Shown in pieces: positions 7,459 to 15,103 of a stretch of 26,404 bases of DNA. A model generated the notes under the pieces. That model was not told the origin of the DNA. It saw only the letters and a list, made by a program, of their open reading frames with translations, and ran no database searches. The stretch covers positions 1 to 26,404 of the forward strand of contig CATPAT010000139.1 in assembly GCA_955652155.1 (NCBI GenBank), in the 5' to 3' direction. This DNA is from an uncultured Chthoniobacterales bacterium (GTDB lineage: Bacteria; Verrucomicrobiota; Verrucomicrobiia; Chthoniobacterales; UBA10450). Within the stretch, counting starts at the first letter, position 1. Every line of letters starts with the position of its first letter. A program made the translations under genes and the position numbers.

Positions 7459-8109
7459 ATGATCGTGAATTCAAAATTCGTCAGGTGGATTGGATCCTCC
7501 GTTATGATCGCGGCTCTGATTGGCTGCGCTTCAGACAAAAAACCCGCCTGGGTTCGCTTCGCTGAAAAACAACCGAACAAATGGGGGCATTACAGCGGGT
7601 ATGTCGAAGCGCGTTGGGAAAACGACGGGCGCACCATGACTTTGCTAAGCGAACTTCGCTATACTGATCCGGAGGGCGTCGTTTGGATCGCGCCAGCTGG
7701 ATCAGTTGTAGACGGCGCATCGATTCCTCGATCGCTCTGGTCGCTCATGGGCGGGCCGTTTGAAGGCCAATATCGGAACGCTTCGGTGTTGCATGACGTC
7801 GCTTACGACCAGAAGAACCGCCCTCACGAAGTTTGCGACCGGATGTTTTACCACGCGATGCGATGCAGCGGAGTGAGCGCCGTGGAAGCAGGAACAATGT
7901 ACTACGCGCTCCGCAAGTTCGGCCGCCATTGGAAGGCGCCAAAAGCCGAGCCGGTAAAAGTGGGCGACGAAATCGTCGCTCGGCCCGAGGAAGTGCGTCG
8001 GGCGATGCCGGTGAACCGGGGCGATATCAATGCCACTCGCGATTGGATTCGCAATTCTGAGCCGAGCCTGCTGCAAATCGAGCAACGCGCGGACGCCGAA
8101 GGACGCTGA
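7459..8109 (+). CDS. DUF1353 family putative lipoprotein
   Basis: The N-terminus is a lipoprotein signal, with a hydrophobic segment ending in a lipobox, AALIGC, in which Cys23 would be lipidated. The following domain matches DUF1353 (residues about 60-155): a segment GSVVDGASIPRSLWSLMGGP, then YRNASVLHDVAYDQ, CDRMFYHAM and a C-terminal helix with YYALRKFGRHW. DUF1353 is common in phages and bacterial genomes and has no established biochemical role; its conserved His/Asp (LHDVAYD) could be catalytic, but that is inference. The gene begins 9 bases after resB and so may be cotranscribed with it. It converges with lon, its TGA (8107-8109) being one base from the lon stop. Confidence 0.85.
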   Translation: MIVNSKFVRWIGSSVMIAALIGCASDKKPAWVRFAEKQPNKWGHYSGYVEARWENDGRTMTLLSELRYTDPEGVVWIAPAGSVVDGASIPRSLWSLMGGPFEGQYRNASVLHDVAYDQKNRPHEVCDRMFYHAMRCSGVSAVEAGTMYYALRKFGRHWKAPKAEPVKVGDEIVARPEEVRRAMPVNRGDINATRDWIRNSEPSLLQIEQRADAEGR

Positions 8110-8110
8110 A

Positions 8111-10579
8111 TTAGTCTTTCCCTTTTCCGTCTGCTCCATCCGCGCTCGCTGGTTTTGCGGCGCCATCCTTTTCCAAAGCGACGGCAAGGACTTCATCGAC
8201 ATTTTCGACCGGAACGAATTTCAGTTTTTGTTTCGCCTCTTCCGGAACATCGATCAGATCTTTTTCGTTCAGTTTCGGAATGATCACGGTCGAGATGCCT
8301 GCGCGCATCGCGGCCAGACTTTTTTCTTTGAGTCCGCCGATTGGCAAAACCAACCCCCGCAAAGTGATTTCGCCTGTCATCGCGACGTCCGGTCGCACCG
8401 GCGTATTGGTGAAGAGCGAAGCAAGCGCGGTGAACATAGCGATGCCGGCGGACGGTCCATCTTTCGGCACCGCGCCGGCGGGAACGTGCACGTGAATGTC
8501 CATGTCCCGAAAGTCTTCCGGTTTTACGCCGATCTCGCCGTCACGGCTGCGGACAAGGCTGAGTGCGGCTTGGACCGATTCTTTCATCACTTCGCCAATG
8601 TGACCGGTGAGGGTGACGTTTCCCTTGCCCGGATAACGAGTCGCTTCAATGTGCAACACTTCGCCACCGGCCGGTGTGTAAGCCAGGCCGGTGACGACAC
8701 CCGGTTTGCTCGTTTTCAATCTTGTTTCCCGGACGTACTTGGCGGGTCCCAGCATTTGGGCCACTAATTGCGGCGTGACCGTCACGTGCTCCGTCTTGCC
8801 GCGGGCAACGCGCGACGCGATCCCACGACAAATCGCTCCGATCTGGCGCTCGAGCTCCCGCACGCCGGCTTCGTGGGTGTAATCGTTGATGATTTGCCGA
8901 AGCGCGTCGTCCTGCCACTCGCACTGTTCAGGCTTCAATCCATTTTCTTCCATCTGCCTCCGGACCAAATAGCGTTTCGCAATCTCAAGTTTTTCGCGCT
9001 CGGTGTAACCCGGCAACGAAATCACTTCCATCCGGTCGCGCATCGGTTCGGGCACGCCTTCGATGTAATTCGCGGTCGCGATGAAGATGATTTGCGACAA
9101 ATCGAATGGCACATCGAGGTAGCGATCGACAAAAGTGTTGTTTTGTCGCGGATCGAGAACTTCGAGCAGGGCGCTCGCCGGATCGCCGCGAAAATCGGCG
9201 CCGATTTTGTCGATCTCGTCGAGCATGAAAACCGGATTGCGTGTTCCAGCGCGGCGCAACTCCTGAATGATGCGTCCCGGCATTGAGCCGATGTAGGTGC
9301 GTCGATGTCCGCGAATTTCCGCTTCGTCCCGCATTCCACCGAGACTGATCCGGACAAATTTGCGACCGAGCGCGTCCGCGATCGATTGCCCAAGACTTGT
9401 TTTGCCCACTCCGGGCGGTCCGAGAAAACACAAGATGGGGCCGTGTCCGGTTGGATTGAGTTTGCGCACGGCCAGATATTCGATCAGCCGCTTTTTCACT
9501 TTCTCGAGGTCGTAATGGTCACGATCGAGAATTTGCTGGGCTTGATCGAGATCGAGATTGTCCTGGCTTAATCTGTTCCAGGGCAGATCGGCGACAATCT
9601 CGATGTAACTGACGATGACGGAAAATTCGGGACTGGCCGGTGGAATGAAATCGAGCCGTTTCAATTCGCGCTCCGCTTGCTTCATCACTTCGGGCGGCGG
9701 CTTGGCCTCCTCGAGTCGCTGCCGCAATTGTTCCATTTGCTCTTCGCTACCGGTTTCGGTTTCACCGAGCTCGTGCTGGATCGCTTTGATCTGCGAACGC
9801 AAATAGGCGCGACGTTGTGCGTCGGAAAATTGAGACGCGACGTCCTTCTGCAATTTTTCCTGGATCTGCGCGATCTCGAGTTGCGCCGAGATGTGCTTCT
9901 GGACTGCGTGCAATCGTTTCTCGACGTCGGCTTCTTCGAGCAATGCCTGCTTTTGCCCGACATCGATATTCAAATTCGGCGCCAGAAAATCCGCGAGTTG
10001 TTCCGGAGTGGCGATGTTCAGAATCATCAAGCGCGCTTGCTCTGGCGCTTCCGGAGTCAGCTCGAACAATCTCGCGGCCGAATCGCGCAGATTCCGAAAC
10101 GTCGCTTTCCACTCCTTGCTCTCGGGTGGCGAAATGGATTTTACCAGGTCGACTTCCGCGCGAATAAATGGCGAAGTCGCGACGATTTTGCGCAACGTAA
10201 ATCGACTGAGGCCCTGGGCGATGATGAGCAAATGATCGTCAGCCTGGCGAATCATTTTGAGCACCAGCGCCGCGGTGCCGACGTGGTAAAGGTCCTGAGG
10301 TTCCGGGTCTTCCTTTGTCTCGTCGCGCTGCGTCAAAAGACCGATCACTTTTGTGCGCGGCAACGTTTCGTCGAGCAATTGAATCGAAGCCGGTCGCCGG
10401 ACATTGAGCGGCACAATCGTTCCCGGAAAAACAACGAACCCGCGCACCGGCAAAATCGACAATTCCTCCGGAATCTGTGGGACACGGCTTTCGTCGGTCA
10501 CGTCCGCGGCAATTGTCGGACCGGTGTTGGATTTCATTTCCAGTTCGGCCGGCACGGCGATTTGTTCTTCGTTCATCAT
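8111..10579 (-). CDS. lon: ATP-dependent Lon protease
   Basis: Lon is a cytoplasmic AAA+ serine protease that degrades misfolded and regulatory proteins. It has 822 residues from the ATG at 10579. Domains in order: N-terminal LON substrate-binding domain (about 30-225, from LPVRGFVVFPGTIVPL); coiled-coil linker (about 225-330); AAA+ module with Walker A GPPGVGKTS and Walker B VFMLDEID; and the protease domain with catalytic Ser710 (KDGPSAG) and Lys753 (second Lys of GGLKEKS), the spacing of 43 residues being that of E. coli Ser679/Lys722. The frame runs further upstream (to 10843), but that part is a shadow of hsp20. The ATG overlaps the hsp20 TGA (ATGA), so the genes are translationally coupled. 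The tail is rich in Asp, Gly, Ala and Lys. Confidence 0.97.
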   Translation of the reverse strand: MMNEEQIAVPAELEMKSNTGPTIAADVTDESRVPQIPEELSILPVRGFVVFPGTIVPLNVRRPASIQLLDETLPRTKVIGLLTQRDETKEDPEPQDLYHVGTAALVLKMIRQADDHLLIIAQGLSRFTLRKIVATSPFIRAEVDLVKSISPPESKEWKATFRNLRDSAARLFELTPEAPEQARLMILNIATPEQLADFLAPNLNIDVGQKQALLEEADVEKRLHAVQKHISAQLEIAQIQEKLQKDVASQFSDAQRRAYLRSQIKAIQHELGETETGSEEQMEQLRQRLEEAKPPPEVMKQAERELKRLDFIPPASPEFSVIVSYIEIVADLPWNRLSQDNLDLDQAQQILDRDHYDLEKVKKRLIEYLAVRKLNPTGHGPILCFLGPPGVGKTSLGQSIADALGRKFVRISLGGMRDEAEIRGHRRTYIGSMPGRIIQELRRAGTRNPVFMLDEIDKIGADFRGDPASALLEVLDPRQNNTFVDRYLDVPFDLSQIIFIATANYIEGVPEPMRDRMEVISLPGYTEREKLEIAKRYLVRRQMEENGLKPEQCEWQDDALRQIINDYTHEAGVRELERQIGAICRGIASRVARGKTEHVTVTPQLVAQMLGPAKYVRETRLKTSKPGVVTGLAYTPAGGEVLHIEATRYPGKGNVTLTGHIGEVMKESVQAALSLVRSRDGEIGVKPEDFRDMDIHVHVPAGAVPKDGPSAGIAMFTALASLFTNTPVRPDVAMTGEITLRGLVLPIGGLKEKSLAAMRAGISTVIIPKLNEKDLIDVPEEAKQKLKFVPVENVDEVLAVALEKDGAAKPASADGADGKGKD

Positions 10580-10980
10580 TGTTTTAGCGGCAGCGAAATC
10601 CAGAGCAACCCGTTGCGTTGTTCGGCCCTGGCTTGATCGACCTCTACTTCGGCTGGCAATGCGACCTCGCGCTCGAACGGTCCGTAATCGATTTCCATCG
10701 CCAGCAAGCGCACCGCTCGGCCTTCGGCGCGCGTCGGTTCCGGCAGCTCCCGCGCCCCGCGAATCAGAACGCGCTGCGGCTCGACGATGAGATCGATTTG
10801 CGATCGTTCGACCCCGGCGAGATCGACACAGATCCGAACGCATTTTTCGCAGCGGTAAGCATTGATTGCGGGCTCCCAGGTGTGGGGCCCGAATTGAAAT
10901 TGTGAACGCGCCAGCTCGTAAGTGACGTCATGCAACGCGCCGTGGAGCCAACGCAATTTAATGCTGCCGATCGGGTCCAT
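10576..10980 (-). CDS. small heat-shock protein, Hsp20/alpha-crystallin family
   Basis: This is an ATP-independent holdase chaperone that keeps unfolded proteins soluble. The 134-residue product is almost all alpha-crystallin domain: WEPAINAYRCEKCVRICVDL, GVERSQIDLIVEPQRVLIRG, then MEIDYGPFEREVALP and a terminal NGLLWISLP, which is the usual order of beta strands. Unusual for the family are two nearby Cys residues (RCEKC, about 43-46). It lacks the usual I-X-I tail after the domain, ending at PLKQ. Its stop codon overlaps the lon start, so holdase and protease are made from one mRNA, a link that would allow a shared stress response. I see no CIRCE element or heat-shock-type promoter in the 141-base upstream gap, which is instead filled with a palindromic repeat. 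Confidence 0.92.
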   Translation of the reverse strand: MDPIGSIKLRWLHGALHDVTYELARSQFQFGPHTWEPAINAYRCEKCVRICVDLAGVERSQIDLIVEPQRVLIRGARELPEPTRAEGRAVRLLAMEIDYGPFEREVALPAEVEVDQARAEQRNGLLWISLPLKQ

Positions 10981-11006
10981 TTCAAAAGTGATCTGCCTCT
11001 AAATAA

Positions 11007-11080
11007 ACTACGCGGAAGGCGCGCTCCGCGCGTGCCTCTTTCGAGGTACCGCAGTGCAAACCGCTCGCAGACACGCGGCT
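11007..11080. repeat. REP-like palindromic element between hsp20 and the amidohydrolase
   Basis: In the 141-base gap upstream of hsp20, CGCGGA (11011-11016) pairs with TCCGCG (11025-11030). AGGCGCGC pairs, with a bulge, with GCGCGTGCCT just after it (to 11038). CCTC-tttc-GAGG and CCGC...GCGG hairpins follow towards 11074. The edges are ACTACGCGG and GCGGCTACA. No frame is open. It is comparable in style, but not in sequence, to the element at 5324-5406. It may represent a mobile REP-type repeat and must lie in or near the hsp20 promoter. Confidence 0.45.
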
Positions 11081-11095
11081 ACACCCTCAATTGTT

Positions 11096-11109
11096 CGATG
11101 TCGATCTTA
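11096..11109 (-). repeat. intergenic motif TAAGATCGACATCG, copy 2
   Basis: An exact 14-base copy on the minus strand, beginning 12 bases after the TGA of the amidohydrolase gene and in the same sense. It sits between that stop codon and the palindromic element upstream of hsp20. Confidence 0.6.
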
Positions 11110-11121
11110 CGCCGCAGGGTC

Positions 11122-12798
11122 TCAGCGCACTTTGCCGGGACCCCACAACGCACGTCCAGGTTTCGCGCCGGTGTGTTCGCCGTCCTTGATCACTTGGGCG
11201 CCGTTCACAAAAACATCCTTCACGCCAGTCGCGTATTGCTGCGGCTTTTCGAATGTCGCGTGATCGGCGATGGTCGCCGGATCAAACACGACCACGTCGG
11301 CGAACATTCCTTCTTTCAAAAATCCGCGATGATCGAGCCCGAGATTGGTTGCGGGTAACGCGCTCAATCTTCGAATCGCTTCCGGTAGCGCGATCATTTT
11401 TTCGTCGCGGACATATTTGCCGAGGACGCGCGCGAAATTTCCGTAGGCCCGCGGATGCGGATTCGATTTCAGGAAAACGCCTTCCGGCGCTTGTGACGCC
11501 TCATCGGAGCCGAACGAAATCCACGGCTTCGCGATTTCCTTCTTTACGTTTTCTTCCGACATCATGAAATAAACGGCGCCGATGCGCGATTCATCTTCGG
11601 CGACGAGGTCCATCGCGGTGTCGATCGGATCTTTACCGCGCATCTTTGCGACTTCGGCGAGCGATTTGCCGGTGAGCGGTTTTAGTTTTTCCGATTTGAA
11701 GCCAACGAGGATGATGCGATCCGGCGAACCGGCGGAGAGGTACAGATTTTCCCATTTGTCGCTGTCGATTTTGACTTCGGCTTTGATTCTTTCGCGTGTG
11801 GCCGGATCGCGCAGCCGTTTGAAGAGGGCTGGATAACCGCCGTCCTCGGTCCATGGCGGGAAACAGGCATCGAGTCCGGTTCCGCCGGCGGTATAGGTGT
11901 ACATGTTCGCGCGAATGTTGAGCCCTTCCTTCTGCGCTGACTCGATCCGTGAAAGGAGATTGTCGATTTTGCCCCAGTTTTTCTGGCCGGCGGCTTTGAT
12001 GTGATAAACCTCCGCCGGAATTCCGGCTTCGCGACTGATCCGGAGCAACTCGTCGAATGCTTCGAGCAATTGGTTTCCTTCGCTCCGCATGTGCGAGATG
12101 TATTTGCCTTTGTATTTGGCGGCGACTTTGCAGAGTTCGATCAATTCATCCGTCTTCGCGTAAAATGCCGGCGGATAAATCAATGACGTCCCGATGCCGA
12201 GCGCGCCTGCTTCCATTTCTTTGCGGACGAGCTCGCGCATTTGATCAAGCTCCTGCGGTGTCGGCGGGCGATCGTCAAAGCCGATAACATTCTGGCGAAT
12301 GGTGGTCGCGCCGATAAATGACGCGACGTTGCAGGAAATGCCGCGCTTCTCCAGAAACTGGAGATACTCCGTCAGCGTCTTCCATGTAATGTCGTATTTA
12401 ACGTCGGCCTGCTGCTTCAGCATGAATTCACGAACACGATCGTTCATCGGCCCCATCGATTCGCCTTCGCCCATGATCTCGGTGGTCACGCCCTGACGAA
12501 TTTCGCTTTGCGAGCGGCCATCCTGGATCAGCGATTCCGTTGACCACGACAGCATGTTGATAAACCCGGGTGCGACCGCCAGCCCGCGCGCATCGATAAC
12601 CGTTTTCGCCTTTGCGTTTTTGTAATCGCCCGCCCCTGCGATGCGATCGCCGCGAATGGCAAGATCGACATGTTGCGCTTCGCCGCCGGTACCATTGTAA
12701 ACGGCGCCATTCGTAATAATGACATCGAAGTCGGCGGCAATGATAGAGACGCTTGTCGCCGCCAGGAGTAAGCTGAAACAGAAAATTGCGCGCTTCAT
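11122..12798 (-). CDS. exported D-aminoacylase-like amidohydrolase (non-canonical metal site)
   Basis: This is a 558-residue amidohydrolase-superfamily protein of the N-acyl-D-amino-acid deacylase group, with a signal peptide (MKRAIFCFSLLLAATSVSIIAA), so the expected location is periplasmic or outside the cell. After the N-terminal beta-sandwich (DFDVIITNGAVYNGTG), the usual motif GFIDxHxH is replaced by GFINMLSW (residues 79-85), removing two metal ligands. Later ligands are kept: His236 in YISHMRSEG, His266 in VYHIKAAG, Asp432 in FGSDEAS. The bridging Cys of D-aminoacylases (GNCG) is replaced by MGEGES, with Glu111 a candidate. I recall related proteins with GFINMLSW-like segments in other phyla, so this is probably a real subgroup rather than decay. 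The substrate is unknown; an acylated D-amino acid or peptide is only a family-level guess. Confidence 0.85.
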   Translation of the reverse strand: MKRAIFCFSLLLAATSVSIIAADFDVIITNGAVYNGTGGEAQHVDLAIRGDRIAGAGDYKNAKAKTVIDARGLAVAPGFINMLSWSTESLIQDGRSQSEIRQGVTTEIMGEGESMGPMNDRVREFMLKQQADVKYDITWKTLTEYLQFLEKRGISCNVASFIGATTIRQNVIGFDDRPPTPQELDQMRELVRKEMEAGALGIGTSLIYPPAFYAKTDELIELCKVAAKYKGKYISHMRSEGNQLLEAFDELLRISREAGIPAEVYHIKAAGQKNWGKIDNLLSRIESAQKEGLNIRANMYTYTAGGTGLDACFPPWTEDGGYPALFKRLRDPATRERIKAEVKIDSDKWENLYLSAGSPDRIILVGFKSEKLKPLTGKSLAEVAKMRGKDPIDTAMDLVAEDESRIGAVYFMMSEENVKKEIAKPWISFGSDEASQAPEGVFLKSNPHPRAYGNFARVLGKYVRDEKMIALPEAIRRLSALPATNLGLDHRGFLKEGMFADVVVFDPATIADHATFEKPQQYATGVKDVFVNGAQVIKDGEHTGAKPGRALWGPGKVR

Positions 12799-12824
12799 TG
12801 CGCGATTGAAAAAGCGCGATCAGT

Positions 12825-12838
12825 CGATGTCGATCTTA
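12825..12838 (-). repeat. intergenic motif TAAGATCGACATCG, copy 3
   Basis: An exact 14-base copy on the minus strand, in the 55-base gap between the DUF6428-type gene and the amidohydrolase. It starts directly at the T-rich end of the candidate terminator and lies 26 bases before the amidohydrolase ATG. Confidence 0.6.
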
Positions 12839-12859
12839 AAACTCGAGCTTAGCTCAAGT
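12836..12859 (-). terminator. candidate intrinsic terminator of the arsR-DUF6428 unit
   Basis: On the minus strand ACTTGAGC (12859-12852), loop TAA, GCTCGAGT (12848-12841) forms an eight-pair stem (one G-U) followed by a short T run (TTTAA). The TGA of the upstream gene lies in the left arm. The T tract is short, so termination may be partial, with read-through into the amidohydrolase gene. Confidence 0.5.
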
Positions 12860-13333
12860 CGAACAGCATGGCGCAGTCGCATTTGCGCAGCATGAGTCTG
12901 TTTTTAAAAGCGCAATTCTACGGTCGCGCACTTTGCAGATCGTGGCCGGCGGTACCAGCGACACGCGGGTGACGCCTTGCTGTTGGGCGACCGCTTCGAC
13001 GTGATATGTCGATGGAAAGAAATTATCGTCGCCGTACTCGACTCGAATTTCCGAGTCCAAATTGAGCGGGATCATGCCGCCGACTTTGTCGAAAATTTTC
13101 AGGAACTTCCCGACGGTCATGTAATCGGGATCCGGATCGGAAGGCACCCAGAGTTGCGCGATCGTTTCCTGCCACTGATTCGTCTGACCGCCGCAATCAA
13201 CTGTGTGCAACCATACCGCCTTCAATTCGGTCAGATGATAGCTGCGGTGAACGGCGTGGCCGTCAAGATCGACAAAGATCAACAGATTGCTTGGCGCGTC
13301 ACGCAGTTCCGAAATGAATTTGCCGGTTTTCAT
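12854..13333 (-). CDS. DUF6428-type protein with Cys-rich tail, ArsR partner
   Basis: The 159-residue cytoplasmic protein has no signal or membrane segment. The core (SYHLTELKAVWLHTVDCGGQ, then ETIAQLWVP, about residues 31-65) matches my recollection of the DUF6428 family, whose genes often adjoin arsR-type regulators; this assignment is from memory. The last 12 residues are CCANATAPCCST, a pair of vicinal cysteines spaced by six residues, which would suit binding of As(III), Sb(III) or a soft metal. The ATG overlaps the arsR stop (ATGA), so the two are translationally coupled and controlled by the operator at 13713-13732. No arsenite permease or arsenate reductase gene is nearby, so this may be a small accessory metalloid-response unit. 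The biochemical role is unknown. Confidence 0.7.
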   Translation of the reverse strand: MKTGKFISELRDAPSNLLIFVDLDGHAVHRSYHLTELKAVWLHTVDCGGQTNQWQETIAQLWVPSDPDPDYMTVGKFLKIFDKVGGMIPLNLDSEIRVEYGDDNFFPSTYHVEAVAQQQGVTRVSLVPPATICKVRDRRIALLKTDSCCANATAPCCST

Positions 13334-13701
13334 TTACTGAAGGTTGCCTTTCTTCGGCCGACTCGGCAGCAGACCTCCCCGCGCCGGCGTCGCTCCCCGT
13401 TCATGGTGTTGTCTTTCGCCATCCACTGTTGCAGGCCTAGCAGAACATGGCGCACCAGGGGATCGGCCTGTTCCGCCCAGCGATAATGCGTCCATTTGCC
13501 GTTACGGCGCGCCTCTACCAATCCGGCCCGCTTCAAGTGAGCAAGATGTCGCGACACTTTAGGCTGCACCACGCGGAGAGTACTGGTTAGTTCGCAAACA
13601 CAGGTTTCCCCACAGGCGAGGAGATTGAGCAAACGCAGCCGGGTTGGATCGGCCAACGTTTTGAAAAGAAAAGCCGGCCGGCTCTTACTCTTTCGTTTCA
13701 T
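13330..13701 (-). CDS. arsR: ArsR/SmtB-family metalloregulatory repressor
   Basis: A 123-residue winged-helix repressor that leaves its operator on binding a metalloid or metal. The family pattern is clear: FKTLADPTRLRLLNLLACGE, then CVCELTSTL, the recognition helix QPKVSRHLAHLKRAGLV, and the wing RRNGKWTHYRW. Cys34 and Cys36 (TCVCEL) occupy the positions of the arsenite ligands in the E. coli-type ArsR (CVC in the DNA-binding helix region), although the third Cys of that site is absent; Cys30 and a vicinal CC near the C-terminus could contribute. As(III)/Sb(III) sensing is therefore likely but not certain. The gene overlaps the DUF6428-type gene by four bases. A perfect inverted repeat lies 12 bases upstream of the ATG, implying autoregulation. 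Confidence 0.92.
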   Translation of the reverse strand: MKRKSKSRPAFLFKTLADPTRLRLLNLLACGETCVCELTSTLRVVQPKVSRHLAHLKRAGLVEARRNGKWTHYRWAEQADPLVRHVLLGLQQWMAKDNTMNGERRRRGEVCCRVGRRKATFSK

Positions 13702-13712
13702 CGTCCATTAAT

Positions 13713-13732
13713 ATATACGTTTATCCGTATAT
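13713..13732 (-). promoter_or_regulatory. ArsR-type operator (perfect 7-6-7 inverted repeat)
   Basis: ATATACG (13713-13719), spacer TTTATC, CGTATAT (13726-13732). AT-rich imperfect or perfect dyads of this size are typical of ArsR-family binding sites. It starts 12 bases upstream of the arsR ATG, where a bound repressor would cover the promoter or first transcribed bases. It is the only strongly AT-rich stretch in the neighbourhood. Confidence 0.75.
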
Positions 13733-13798
13733 GTGTCAATCGGCAACAGACACTGGCCAGGCTTTCTCTAGCGAATCGATTTTACGGTAAGGCAGCGA

Positions 13799-14884
13799 CT
13801 ATTTCGCCGAGTCCTTGAGCAGCTGCACCAATTCATCCTTCCAGAGCGCCGCAATCGTGTGGCTGCCGTGGCCGCGCGTTTTGTCGCTGAGTGGAATGAC
13901 CATGGCGCGACCGTGCGGAACGCGCTTAATTTCCCGCTCGAGAATTCCAAGGTCTGGTGGATTGATCAGATCGTCGGCCGAATTGATTGCGAGCAACGGG
14001 GCCCGAATTTTTTCCAGGTTCGAGCCAGGATCGTAATCGTGCGATGCTTCCAGCGCATAGAGAACATCGTTCGCGTCCTCTACTTTCACGATTTGCTCGA
14101 CGAATTTGTCGAGCACTTCGTCAGTCTTCGCGAGTGTGGGCGCTTCTTTTTGGCGCAGGACCGGATTGCTGCTCATGAACCAGAGCATCTCAGCAGCGGT
14201 GCGCAGACTCGGCGGTTGTCCCGCGGCCGCGGGATATTCGCCGCCGTTCCAAGCCGGATCGTTCCGAATCGCGTCAATGATGATGCGCCGCCAGGCGCGA
14301 TTGCGGCCGGAAATTTGGGTCGGCAAACTGGCCAGCGGCATGAGGGCGTCCATGAACTCGGGATGCGATTCACCCCAAAGCCAGGTGTGCATTCCGCCCA
14401 TTGACGTGCCCATGACCAGCCGCGCGTGATTGACGCCGAGTCCGTCGATTAACAATCGATACTGCGCTTCGACCATGTCGATGTAACCGTAGCGCGGAAA
14501 CTTCGCGTGCATGCCATCGCTCGGTTTGCTCGATTTGCCGTGGCCGATTCCGTCCGGGAGCACGACAAAAAACTTCGTCGCATCGAGGGGCTGATCTTTT
14601 CCGAAAAGTTCACCGGCAAATTCCGGGCGGATAAATTGTGCGCCGGTGCCAGTGGTCCCGTGCATGATGAGAACGGCGTTGCGCGTTTTGCCCTGGGCGT
14701 CTTTGTCGATCTTGCCGAGAGTTCGACAATGGATTCGCAACTCGGGCAGAGTTTCACCTGAGGCAAACTTGAAGTCACGAATCGTGTAATCGCCTTCCGT
14801 CGAGGTGGGATAATCGGCTGCGGCCAGCGTGCCAGTCGCAGTGATCAGGGAAAGGCATGCGAACGTTCGGATTCTCGGAATCAT
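13799..14884 (-). CDS. exported alpha/beta-hydrolase of the homoserine acetyltransferase-like fold
   Basis: This is a 361-residue alpha/beta hydrolase with a signal peptide (MIPRIRTFACLSLITATGTLAAA), so probably periplasmic. Visible elements: oxyanion segment LIMHGTTGTG (about residues 72-81), nucleophile elbow GTSMGG with Ser161, acid Asp304 or Asp305 in NSADDLINPP, and His342 in GHGSH. The overall pattern resembles MetX-type acyltransferases, but the signal peptide argues against a role in methionine synthesis, and an esterase or acyltransferase acting on an exported substrate is more likely. The open frame extends 24 codons further upstream (to 14956), but that stretch overlaps the preceding gene and the signal peptide begins at 14884. 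The start is one base from the stop of the upstream 70-residue frame, suggesting coupled expression. Confidence 0.85.
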   Translation of the reverse strand: MIPRIRTFACLSLITATGTLAAADYPTSTEGDYTIRDFKFASGETLPELRIHCRTLGKIDKDAQGKTRNAVLIMHGTTGTGAQFIRPEFAGELFGKDQPLDATKFFVVLPDGIGHGKSSKPSDGMHAKFPRYGYIDMVEAQYRLLIDGLGVNHARLVMGTSMGGMHTWLWGESHPEFMDALMPLASLPTQISGRNRAWRRIIIDAIRNDPAWNGGEYPAAAGQPPSLRTAAEMLWFMSSNPVLRQKEAPTLAKTDEVLDKFVEQIVKVEDANDVLYALEASHDYDPGSNLEKIRAPLLAINSADDLINPPDLGILEREIKRVPHGRAMVIPLSDKTRGHGSHTIAALWKDELVQLLKDSAK

Positions 14885-14885
14885 C

Positions 14886-15098
14886 TTAATGGTGTTGCCG
14901 CTCGGCCTGAATTTGTTTGAGCAGCTGGGTGTGGGTTCTTTCGAGGTCGTGAGCAAATTTCACAGTTGCCTGGAGAGCTTCGGGATACATCTCGAAGCGT
15001 TTTCGCAATTTCTTGGTCGCCGGATCGTAAAAGAAGGAAACGTCCTGGTCGAGATTCGGTACGATTAGCTCGTCGCTGAGGTTCTGATAATGCGCCAT
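14886..15098 (-). CDS. C-terminal part of a frameshifted membrane-anchored protein
   Basis: A 70-residue frame (MAHYQNLSDELIVPNLDQD... ending ERQHH) that is soluble, helical at its end and has no recognised domain alone. It appears to be the continuation of the 15104-15511 gene. At 15108-15111 the minus strand has a run of four G; with one extra G, the upstream frame would pass from ESVIRWG directly into LSRMAHYQNLSDEL. Together they would make a protein of about 208 residues, a usual size for small membrane proteins of the DUF6090 kind, which the N-terminal part resembles. Alternatively the ATG at 15098, six bases past the upstream stop, permits reinitiation and two separate polypeptides. 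Confidence 0.55.
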   Translation of the reverse strand: MAHYQNLSDELIVPNLDQDVSFFYDPATKKLRKRFEMYPEALQATVKFAHDLERTHTQLLKQIQAERQHH

Positions 15099-15103
15099 GC
15101 GGC

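Noticed and set aside
8030..10636. Long plus-strand frames opposite lon (245, 172 and 319 codons)
   Set aside because: Antisense shadows of the highly conserved lon gene, rich in Phe, Arg and His, with no domain pattern.
10580..10843. N-terminal extension of lon
   Set aside because: It is Arg/Ser/Gly-rich nonsense sequence from the shadow frame of hsp20. Lon begins at the ATG overlapping the hsp20 stop.
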